From Gemmatimonadota bacterium (GTDB taxonomy: Bacteria; Gemmatimonadota; Gemmatimonadetes; Longimicrobiales; Gaopeijiaceae): DNA of 32,509 nucleotides. Location: contig JAJDNI010000102.1 of the NCBI GenBank assembly GCA_022340755.1, positions 1 to 32,509 on the forward strand. The letters run 5' to 3'. Of the stretch, positions 7,472-14,569 are shown piece by piece. The position numbers were made by a program, and so were the translations under genes. The notes below the pieces were generated by a model. The model saw only the letters and a program-made list of their open reading frames with translations. It did not search any database and had not been told where the DNA came from. Each line of letters opens with the position of its first letter. The stretch's first letter is position 1.

Positions 7472-10429
7472 CTAACTCCCGATCTTCCCGCGGATCTCGG
7501 CAACCAGCGGCTGGACATCCTTGTCGGCGTCCGCCCAGAGACGCTCGATCTGCGTGTAGAACACCTTCGCTCGCGCTGAATCCCCTTGTTCCTGTGCCAC
7601 CTCAGCGAGGCGCTCGAGACCGATGACCCGATGCCAGATCCCGTCCGCGGAGATCCGGTACCAGAGGGCGGCATCGGTGTCGCGACCTGCCTGACGGAGC
7701 AGCTCCGCCCGGAGGAACTGTGGCCAGCGATCCGCGAGGGCGCCCTCGAAGTAGGTGTCGGGGCCGATCCGGGGCCAGACCTCCTGGCGCGTCCAGTAGC
7801 GGGACATGAGAAGTGAGTCGAGGCCCTGCTCCGGCTCTCCACGGAGCTGTGCATCGAGCGCCTCGAGCTCCAGAACGAGGTCGCGCGCCAGCCCTCCGTC
7901 GTCGCCTGTTCGAACCGCGCTTTCCCGTCGCAGCGTATCGACCTCGGCCCGGAAGCGTTCGGCCCGGCCGAGCTTCAACGACAGCCGGGCAAGGAGATAT
8001 CGTCGAACCGCCGCTTCGTCGGAGCCCGCGGAAGGTGTCCTGGCGGCCAGCAGCTCCTCGGCCTCTTTCGCTCGAGTGCCGCCTTCCGCTGCAGGATGGA
8101 GTGCGACCCAGGCGAGGTCGTAGGGAAAGAGCTTTCGATGGACGGGGCCGATGGAGCGCAGCGCCGCCTCCGCAAGATCGAAGCGACCCAACGCGCTCTC
8201 GAGCCGCGCCCGACGTCGGGTGACGACGGCGCGGGCGGTGTCGGAGGCGGTGCGCCGCGCATACCGGTCCATGATCCGGCGAGACGCCGACGGGTCGCTG
8301 ACCATCACCGACGCTGCGAGCTCGGCGATGGAGCCCGCGAGCGTCGTGGGCGGATAGAGCGTCTCCTCGGACAGGAAGGTATCCACCGACCGGTCGAGAA
8401 GGACCGTGTCGCCGCTCACCCCGGCACGCGTCGTGCGCAGGATGGCGGGCCAGATCGGATCCACGGCTGCGGAGTCGAGGCCGGCGGCCCATCTGTCGAG
8501 GGCGCCGGTGTCGGCCTGTAGCCCGCCGATGACCGCCAGGTGGAAATACGCCGGGGCCAGGGCCGGATCGAGGCCGACCGCATGCTCATACGCCGGACGC
8601 GCGGCCCCGGCGGAGTCGCCCACGTAGTACCCGGTATGGGAGATCTGCTCACCGAGTTGAAACAACCCCGCCACGTCGTCGGGGTAGCGGTCGACGAAGA
8701 GTCGTCCGAGTCGGATCGCCTCCGCGTGCTGACCCTCGGCGCCGGCAAGCGCCGCCGCGAGACGCATCTCGGCACGCGGGCTGAGATGCTCGCGATGGCG
8801 GGTCGCCAGCTCGAAGTCGGCCAGGGCCGGCAGATCGTCGTAGGTCGCCATGTATCCCGCCCAGTACGCCGCCAGCGCAAACGTCGAGTCCAGCGCCACA
8901 GCCCGCCGCAACAGCTCCGTGGTTTCCTGCATGCCGCGGCCCTGCCGGAAATTCCGAATGCCGTCGAGGTAGAGCCTGAGGGCCTGGTTCGACCGTGTGG
9001 TGAGGTCGCCCAGATCGGACAGCTGGGCGTCTCCGCCGGTGATCCCCGACGCCACGAGGCCGCTCACCAGCCGGTCCACCAGACCGAAGAGGTCGTCCGC
9101 GGGCCCCTCGGCGCTCGCCTCGACCTTCGTCGGAACACCTGCGGCATCGAGGACGGACGCCTGGATGTGGAGCTGCGTGCCCGCCGTGAGCACCGTTCCC
9201 CTGATGACCCTTCCCGCACCCAACCGTGCGGAGGCTCCGGAAATCTCCTCGCCCGAGAGCCCGCCGGTGTCCTCACCGGAGAGGGTCGCGAGCACCGCCT
9301 GCGGATCGGTGGTCCGTATCCCGGCCACGCCGTCCAGCTTGGTGCTCAGCAGATCGACCATGCCCTCGCGCAGGTACGCCAGCTCGGGCCCACCGCGCAC
9401 CGTGAATGGCAGCACAGCGATGGCGTTCGCGTCGCCTGGTCCCGGGGCGGCCGGGCCACCGCGCATCCGGAGGATTCCCCAGGCGGCGGCGATGAGCAGC
9501 ACGGCGACGGCCGCCACCGCCATGCCGCGCCTGTACAACGGTCGAGTCCGCGTGGCCTGCGTCGACGACGAGATCGACCCCCCGCCCGAGACCGGCAGGG
9601 GTCCGGAGAGCGCGGCCGCGAAGCTCTCGGTCGTGGCAAAGCGGTCCGCCGGGGCCTTCGCGAGGGCGCGGGCCAGCACCGCCTCCAACCAGGGAGGAGT
9701 CGCGTCGCGGACGACACGCACCGACGGCGGGGGCTGGGTGACCTTCTTCGCGAAGATGGACGCGGCGGTGGGTCCCGTGTACGGAGGCTCGCCGGCCAGC
9801 ATCTCGTACAGGACACAGCCCAGGGAGTAGACGTCACTCCGCCCGTCGACACTGGCTTCGGCGGAGGCCTGCTCCGGGCTCATGTAGGTCGGCGTCCCGA
9901 TGCTGGTTCCCGTCTGTGTGAGGCGCTCTCCTCCCGCCCGCTCCACGCTGCGGGCGATCCCGAAGTCCGCGAGCGTCGCGTGTGTTCCGGCCAGCAGGAT
10001 GTTGGCCGGCTTGATGTCGCGATGAATCACTCCGGCGCGGTGCGCGTAGGCGAGCCCGTCGGCGACCTCGCGGGCGATCCCCAGGGCGTCGTCGACGGGG
10101 AGCTGCCCCTCGCGTGCCAGCCGGTCACGCAGCGTCTCCCCGTCCACGAATGGCATCACATAGAAGAGAAAACCGTCGGCCTCACCCGAATCGAAGAGCG
10201 GTAGGATGTGCGGGTGCTGGAGCCGGGCGGTGGTACGGATCTCTGTGAGGAACCGCTCGGCCCCGATGGAGGCGGCCAGATCGGGATCGAGGACCTTGAG
10301 TGCCACGTCCCGCTCGTGCCGCAGATCGTGCGCCAGGAAGACGGTGGCCATGCCACCCGCGCCGATCTCACGCTCGAGGAGATACCTCCCGGTGAGTGCG
10401 TCATTCAGGCGGGATCGCAGGTCGGACAT
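7472..10429 (-). CDS. Membrane Ser/Thr protein kinase with TolB-like domain and TPR-rich C-terminus
   Basis: The kinase domain (about 16-285) has GAGGMATV (23-30), Lys45, catalytic Asp138 in HRDIKPAN, DFGIARS and GTPTYMSPEQAS. A transmembrane helix is near residues 298-318. It is followed by a TolB/FlgO-like segment (IAVLPFTVRGGPELAYLREG) and then roughly 500 residues of helical repeats resembling TPRs (LRLYLDGIRNFRQGRGMQET; AYEHAVGLDPALAPAYFHLA). The start at ATG 10429 (985 aa) places the kinase fold at the N-terminus as in its paralogues; a 40-codon upstream extension to 10549 is rejected. It is divergent from the secreted-protein gene at 10676 and tandem with the propeller kinase downstream. 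This TolB-plus-TPR layout is common in Gemmatimonadota and Acidobacteriota signalling kinases. The target is unknown. Confidence 0.9.
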   Translation of the reverse strand: MSDLRSRLNDALTGRYLLEREIGAGGMATVFLAHDLRHERDVALKVLDPDLAASIGAERFLTEIRTTARLQHPHILPLFDSGEADGFLFYVMPFVDGETLRDRLAREGQLPVDDALGIAREVADGLAYAHRAGVIHRDIKPANILLAGTHATLADFGIARSVERAGGERLTQTGTSIGTPTYMSPEQASAEASVDGRSDVYSLGCVLYEMLAGEPPYTGPTAASIFAKKVTQPPPSVRVVRDATPPWLEAVLARALAKAPADRFATTESFAAALSGPLPVSGGGSISSSTQATRTRPLYRRGMAVAAVAVLLIAAAWGILRMRGGPAAPGPGDANAIAVLPFTVRGGPELAYLREGMVDLLSTKLDGVAGIRTTDPQAVLATLSGEDTGGLSGEEISGASARLGAGRVIRGTVLTAGTQLHIQASVLDAAGVPTKVEASAEGPADDLFGLVDRLVSGLVASGITGGDAQLSDLGDLTTRSNQALRLYLDGIRNFRQGRGMQETTELLRRAVALDSTFALAAYWAGYMATYDDLPALADFELATRHREHLSPRAEMRLAAALAGAEGQHAEAIRLGRLFVDRYPDDVAGLFQLGEQISHTGYYVGDSAGAARPAYEHAVGLDPALAPAYFHLAVIGGLQADTGALDRWAAGLDSAAVDPIWPAILRTTRAGVSGDTVLLDRSVDTFLSEETLYPPTTLAGSIAELAASVMVSDPSASRRIMDRYARRTASDTARAVVTRRRARLESALGRFDLAEAALRSIGPVHRKLFPYDLAWVALHPAAEGGTRAKEAEELLAARTPSAGSDEAAVRRYLLARLSLKLGRAERFRAEVDTLRRESAVRTGDDGGLARDLVLELEALDAQLRGEPEQGLDSLLMSRYWTRQEVWPRIGPDTYFEGALADRWPQFLRAELLRQAGRDTDAALWYRISADGIWHRVIGLERLAEVAQEQGDSARAKVFYTQIERLWADADKDVQPLVAEIRGKIGS

Positions 10430-10675
10430 CCGCCCAATACAGGGTGCGGGGGGGAAAAACGCCAGGTCCGCGTGGAAGAAGATCCGAGCGAGCAACGCTC
10501 CGCGAGTCCGTTGCCGGACGGAAGAAGGCGGCCCACGCCGGCGAGGCACCGGGGTATTCCACTTCCCGACAACGCGCTAACATGCGACGACCGGCGTGCC
10601 CCGGTGCGAGCCGGCCAACCTGCCCTTCCCTGTCACCCACACCTGGCGTGGTCAGCCACGCGGGAGGGAGATCGG

Positions 10676-12382
10676 ATGCCGGCATACGTCCGACGAGCGG
10701 TCATCCTCATCACGGCCGTCGTCATCGCCATCCTCCTCTGGGAGCAGAACGCCCATCGAGCGGCCGCCGCACCGGCGGTCCGCAACCCCGGAGCGGCCGC
10801 GGTGGAGCAGACCTCACAGGGCACCGGCTCGGCTCCCGTCGTGGCGGCGAGCTTCGACGGCCTGGGCGCGGGCTTCTCGGGACCCCAGGGCGGCTTCTTC
10901 GGGCGCAACCCGTCCGACAACAGCCTGGCCGTGGGCCCCGACCACATCGTGCAGATCGTGAACACGCGCCTGGCGATCTTCACCCGTGAGGGAGAGCGCT
11001 TCGACTCGACGGGTCAGGTGCTTTACGGCGCCGTGCCCACGAGCACGATCTTCCACGGCTTCGGGGGCATGTGCGAATCCACCAACAACGGCGACGCAGT
11101 GGTGCGGTACGACCAGGTGGCCCGGCGGTGGCTCATCGTCATGCCGATCTTCCGGCGGGGACCCGCCCGCCCCGACCAACCTCCGGTGTGGACCCCATCG
11201 GCCACGGCATACCTGAGCCCGCCGGGCGTCACGGGTCAGCCGGGAGTTGCGGCCCCGCTCTTCGTGCCCGCTCCGGAGCCGCCTCCGGACACCACGCCAG
11301 GGGCTCGGGCACGGACCTTCCGCCCGCCGACTCCGCAGCAGCAGCCGCATGGGCCCTACGCCATGTGCTACGCCATGAGCACGAGCCCCGACCCCATGGG
11401 CTCGTGGTACCGCTACGAGTTCCTCCGTCCCCTCTTCCCCGACTATCCCCGGCCGGCCATCTGGCCCGACGGGTACTACGTGCCCACCAGCACGGGAGAC
11501 GAGGTGGTGGAGAAGCACACGTGCGTGGCCGAGCGTGCGCGTATGCTCGCAGGCGAGGCCGCCCGGGAGCAGTGCTTCGTCGTTGCGGGCGTAGGCTTCC
11601 TCAACAACGCGGACATGGACGGAACGATGCCTCCCCCCGAGGGAGCCCCCAACATCGTCGTGGCCACGGGCGGGACACAGCTCCAGGGAGACTTCGCGTC
11701 CGATGTCCTGCGGGTATGGCGCTTCCACGTCGACTGGAACGACCCGGGGAGATCGACCCTCACGGGCCCGGACAGCATCCGGGTCGCACCGTACCACTAC
11801 CTGTGCGATGGGCAGCTCACCAACTGCGTCCGCCAGCCGGGCACCGACCGCCACCTGGACGCCCAGGGCGACAAGATCATGGCCCGCCTCGTGTACCGGA
11901 ACCTTGGTGACCGGGAGTCCGTGGTGGCGGTGCACTCGGTCGACACCGAGGCGGGCGGAGGTGGCGTCCGTTGGTATGAGTTGAGCGTCGACGCCGACCG
12001 GTCCGTACACCTGCGCCAGCAGGGCACGTACGCTCCGGACGGCTTCTACCGTTGGATGGGGAGCCCCGCCATCGACGCCCTGGGCAACATCGGCATCGGG
12101 TACTCGTTCGGAGGCACGCCCCACTTCGCCGGCCAGCGATTCGCCGGCCGGAGGGCCGGCGACCCTCCGGGCAAGCTCACCGTTCACGAGGCGGTGCTGG
12201 CGGAGGGCGAGGCCGCCCAGACGAACACACTGCGCTGGGAGGACTATACACAGACGGCGGTCGATCCCCGGGACGACTGCACGATCTGGTATGTGGGCGA
12301 CTATCTGAAGGCGGGAGGGGATCGGTACTCCACGCGCATCGGCGCGTTCAGGTTGCCGGGGTGCAATGGAGGCGGATCGTAG
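10676..12382 (+). CDS. Exported hypothetical protein with eight cysteines
   Basis: A 568-aa protein whose N-terminus has a hydrophobic segment (VILITAVVIAILLW, about 9-22) following basic residues, so it is a signal peptide or anchor. ATG 10676 is preceded by a strong ribosome binding site (GGGAGGGAG, 10662-10670); the longer open frame back to 10208 runs into the divergent kinase gene and is rejected. I do not recognise a family. The body has short beta-rich blocks (DNSLAVGPDHIVQIVNTR; AIWPDGYYVPTS; SPAIDALGNIGIGYSFGG; CTIWYVGDYLKAGGDRYS) that could be propeller blades. Exactly eight cysteines follow the signal (in GMCE, AMCY, HTCV, EQCF, YLCD, TNCV, DDCT, PGCN), an even number consistent with four disulfides. 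It sits upstream of a VKOR/DUF929 disulfide module, which is suggestive only. Confidence 0.85.
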   Translation: MPAYVRRAVILITAVVIAILLWEQNAHRAAAAPAVRNPGAAAVEQTSQGTGSAPVVAASFDGLGAGFSGPQGGFFGRNPSDNSLAVGPDHIVQIVNTRLAIFTREGERFDSTGQVLYGAVPTSTIFHGFGGMCESTNNGDAVVRYDQVARRWLIVMPIFRRGPARPDQPPVWTPSATAYLSPPGVTGQPGVAAPLFVPAPEPPPDTTPGARARTFRPPTPQQQPHGPYAMCYAMSTSPDPMGSWYRYEFLRPLFPDYPRPAIWPDGYYVPTSTGDEVVEKHTCVAERARMLAGEAAREQCFVVAGVGFLNNADMDGTMPPPEGAPNIVVATGGTQLQGDFASDVLRVWRFHVDWNDPGRSTLTGPDSIRVAPYHYLCDGQLTNCVRQPGTDRHLDAQGDKIMARLVYRNLGDRESVVAVHSVDTEAGGGGVRWYELSVDADRSVHLRQQGTYAPDGFYRWMGSPAIDALGNIGIGYSFGGTPHFAGQRFAGRRAGDPPGKLTVHEAVLAEGEAAQTNTLRWEDYTQTAVDPRDDCTIWYVGDYLKAGGDRYSTRIGAFRLPGCNGGGS

Positions 12383-12386
12383 GCGG

Positions 12387-12398
12387 TGTTCCGGAACA
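12387..12398. other. Perfect 12-bp palindrome after the stop codon
   Basis: TGTTCCGGAACA is a perfect palindrome with no loop, 5 bp after the stop of the eight-cysteine protein gene. A second imperfect repeat, GGATC (12401-12405) with GATCC (12415-12419), follows. They could be a protein-binding site or part of a 3' structure. With no T-tract, I do not call a terminator. Confidence 0.25.
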
Positions 12399-12464
12399 TG
12401 GGATCCGGCTGGATGATCCGGGCGCTCGTCTTCCTCTGAGGCGCGCACGCGGGCAACGGAGCCG

Positions 12465-12493
12465 TTGGTGTCACCGAACTCAGCGCATAGCTT
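12465..12493 (+). promoter_or_regulatory. Possible sigma70-type promoter
   Basis: TTGGTG (12465-12470) and TAGCTT (12488-12493) are separated by 17 bp and lie about 70 bp before the ATG at 12563. Only the TTG and the TA...T positions match consensus, so this is a weak prediction. Confidence 0.3.
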
Positions 12494-12562
12494 CATGATA
12501 CCCTGCCGCCACGAGGAACCAACCCGACCCACGAAGGAACGATCGCCCGAGGCGCCGGAGGC

Positions 12563-12961
12563 ATGAGACTCACCGTCGAGGAGAACCCCGAGACCATCAA
12601 GCGGTACGGACATCTGAGGCCGGCGCCGCTCTGGGGATCGGTGCGATGCGGTGTCCGGTGCCTGGGGACCTCACGCTCCTGCACCCTCGAGAAGGGCCAT
12701 CGGGGTCCTCATGCGGCCCATGGGCTGTTCAAGAGGGTGCTGGCGGTCTGGGACGCCGGATTCCCGGTTCGCAAGTCCGAAGACATCGCCGTGGGCGTCG
12801 TCGAGCGCGACGCCTTCGCGGAAGGCGGCGCGGTCACGGCGTGGAAGGCGTTCCGCAACGTCGTTCCCGACATGGAGACCGGCATTTATCTCACCTTTTT
12901 CGTGGCGTTCGTAGGCTTCGTCATCTACTGGCTCCTCCTGATCCTGGGCGTGCCGCTGTAG
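12563..12961 (+). CDS. Small membrane protein with Cys/His-rich N-terminal motif
   Basis: A 132-aa protein of unknown function. Residues about 29-50 contain three cysteines followed by three histidines in a C-x3-C-x7-C-x5-H-x3-H-x2-H type spacing (CTLEKGHRGPHAAH), of the kind seen in small metal-binding motifs. The middle is soluble (KSEDIAVGVVERDAFAEGGA). The C-terminus is one hydrophobic helix (YLTFFVAFVGFVIYWLLLIL, about 110-129), so it is probably C-tail anchored with the Cys/His part in the cytoplasm. GGAGG lies only 1 nt from the ATG, so the start is not certain; a GAGG further upstream (12549-12552) could serve. The next gene starts 60 bp downstream and has its own likely promoter. Confidence 0.75.
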   Translation: MRLTVEENPETIKRYGHLRPAPLWGSVRCGVRCLGTSRSCTLEKGHRGPHAAHGLFKRVLAVWDAGFPVRKSEDIAVGVVERDAFAEGGAVTAWKAFRNVVPDMETGIYLTFFVAFVGFVIYWLLLILGVPL

Positions 12962-12969
12962 CGGTCCCG

Positions 12970-12998
12970 TTGCCACCTCCGGGCCCACACCCTACCGT
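12970..12998 (+). promoter_or_regulatory. Probable sigma70-type promoter of the DUF929-VKOR operon
   Basis: TTGCCA (12970-12975; five of six consensus positions) and TACCGT (12993-12998) are 17 bp apart. The site lies in the 60-bp gap in front of the DUF929 gene and would give a leader of about 17 nt. Confidence 0.45.
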
Positions 12999-13021
12999 GC
13001 ATCCCTACTCGCGAGGGCGGG

Positions 13022-13939
13022 ATGGACTCGTTCACCGGAGGTGGATTCGTGGCTCCAGATCGGGCGCAGGCACGTGGCGGCGACGCAGCGCGGAGCGGCG
13101 TGGGATCGTTGACCTGGGTGCTCGTGGTGGTGGTCGTGGCCCTGGCGGCCACCGTGGTCCTAGCCGTCCAGCGGCGCAGCATCGCGCGTCAGGCGGCGAC
13201 GACGGTGCCGCTCGTCGGCCCGACCAAGGTACCGGCGTCGATCATGTCTGATTTCGAGGGCATCCCCGCCGAGACCTGGACCCGGATCGGCACCACGAAC
13301 GCGGCCCCGCCCACCTTCGTGGGCGACTCCCTCAGCGAGGACGGCAAGCCGGTCGTGCTCTACATCGGCGCGGGGTACTGTCCGTACTGCGCCGCGGCCC
13401 GGTGGTCGATGATCGCGGCGATGTCCCGCTTCGGTCGGTTTTCGGATCTCAGCTTCTCCAAGTCGTCGAGCGTGGACGTATTCCCCGCCACGCCGACGTT
13501 CTCCTTCTACGGCGGCCACTACACCAGCGACCACATCGCATTCCAGTCTGTCGAGCTGGCGAGCGAGGTGCTGATGTCGAACGGCCGGTATCAGCCCCTG
13601 GAGACACCGACAACGACCCAGGAAGCGCTGATCAAGAAATACGACGCTCCGCCGTACGTGCCGCAGCAGAGCACCGGGGGGATTCCCTTCATCCTCGTGG
13701 GCGGACGCTACATGTGGAGCGGGTCGCCGTTCTCCCCGCAGGTGCTTGCCAACCGGACGCAGGCGGACATCGCGGCGACGCTGCCCCAGGGATCAGGGGT
13801 GGCCGCGCAGGCCATCCTGGCCAATGCCAACATGTTCACGGCGGCCATCTGCGCGGTGGACGGCAATCAGCCGGCGGACGTGTGCTCCAACCCGGTCATT
13901 CAAAGCGCGATCGATGCGTTGTCCCGCAAGGCACCCTGA
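13022..13939 (+). CDS. DUF929 family thioredoxin-like membrane-anchored protein
   Basis: A 305-aa protein. One transmembrane anchor (WVLVVVVVALAATVVLAVQ, about 35-55) is followed by an exported domain. LYIGAGYCPYCAAARWSMIA contains a CxxC pair (Cys120, Cys123) in the position of a thioredoxin-fold active site, and GGIPFILVGG supplies the cis-Pro loop. This arrangement is the hallmark of DUF929 proteins, known from archaea and some bacteria. A second pair, Cys277 and Cys288, lies near the C-terminus and may form a structural or relay disulfide. GAGGGCGG precedes the ATG. The stop overlaps the VKOR start by one base (TGATG), so the two are translated together. The likely role is thiol oxidase/isomerase partner of VKOR in the periplasm. 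The family is firm; the activity is inferred. Confidence 0.88.
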   Translation: MDSFTGGGFVAPDRAQARGGDAARSGVGSLTWVLVVVVVALAATVVLAVQRRSIARQAATTVPLVGPTKVPASIMSDFEGIPAETWTRIGTTNAAPPTFVGDSLSEDGKPVVLYIGAGYCPYCAAARWSMIAAMSRFGRFSDLSFSKSSSVDVFPATPTFSFYGGHYTSDHIAFQSVELASEVLMSNGRYQPLETPTTTQEALIKKYDAPPYVPQQSTGGIPFILVGGRYMWSGSPFSPQVLANRTQADIAATLPQGSGVAAQAILANANMFTAAICAVDGNQPADVCSNPVIQSAIDALSRKAP

Positions 13940-14394
13940 TGCGTTCGACCCGGCTGGGTCGTGCGAGAGTGGCGCTCACGGCGGTCGGCCTCGCCATCGC
14001 CGTGTACCTCACGCTCCTCCACTACGTGACCGGCGTCCCGCTGGTCTGCGGCCGAGGCGCTCTCGTCGACTGCGAGACGGTGCTCCAAAGCCCGTCTGCG
14101 GTGGTCCTCGGACTCCCGGTGGCGCTCTGGGGACTGCTCTGGTTCGCCGTGGCGCTGGTGTTGGCTTTGCTCTCTGCTCGTGGTGGCGGAGATCCGGAGC
14201 CCCCGCGGCTCTGGGGTATCGGGTTCACCTGGACCTTGATCGGCACGGTCGCAGTCCTGCGGCTGGTGTACCAAGAGATCGGAGTGATCGGCAAGATCTG
14301 CGCGTGGTGCACCGCGGTCCACGTGCTGGTGCTGGCCCTGCTCGTCGTTCAGGTTCAGGCGCACCGGCCGCGGGGAGCGGCGAGCTCGAGCTGA
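13939..14394 (+). CDS. Vitamin K epoxide reductase (VKOR) family protein
   Basis: A 151-aa integral membrane protein with about four helices (about 10-32, 58-79, 92-111, 120-143). In bacteria VKOR re-oxidises a DsbA/thioredoxin-like partner and passes electrons to quinone. All catalytic parts are present: the loop pair Cys37 and Cys45 (CGRGALVDC), conserved Ser53 in QSPSAVVLGLPVALWG, and the CxxC Cys121-Cys124 in KICAWCTAVH. Unlike many bacterial VKORs it has no fused thioredoxin domain; the DUF929 protein encoded immediately upstream (TGATG overlap) would supply it. No dsbA or dsbB gene is seen in the window. The open frame upstream of 13939 overlaps DUF929 and is not coding. Confidence 0.93.
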   Translation: MRSTRLGRARVALTAVGLAIAVYLTLLHYVTGVPLVCGRGALVDCETVLQSPSAVVLGLPVALWGLLWFAVALVLALLSARGGGDPEPPRLWGIGFTWTLIGTVAVLRLVYQEIGVIGKICAWCTAVHVLVLALLVVQVQAHRPRGAASSS

Positions 14395-14569
14395 GCGTCG
14401 GCTGAGGTCTTCGACCAGGCCACCGGTAGCCGACTCTCGACGCACCCGGATCGCCGCGATCCCCTCGCAACCCCACTCTGCCTTCGCCTGTCCAAATCTG
14501 CGACGTTTCTCGCTCGAGGCAGCCGCACCCCACGGCACCATCCGAGCGGTCCACGCTTTCGGGAGGACC

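Noticed and set aside
7327-7854. N-terminal extension of the first kinase
   Set aside because: The 176 extra residues are Arg/Ser/Pro-rich, have no homology-like pattern, and would overlap the next kinase gene by over 380 bp; paralogues start just before the kinase fold.
10208-10675. N-terminal extension of the eight-cysteine exported protein
   Set aside because: It overlaps the divergent kinase gene, and a strong ribosome binding site and signal peptide occur at ATG 10676.
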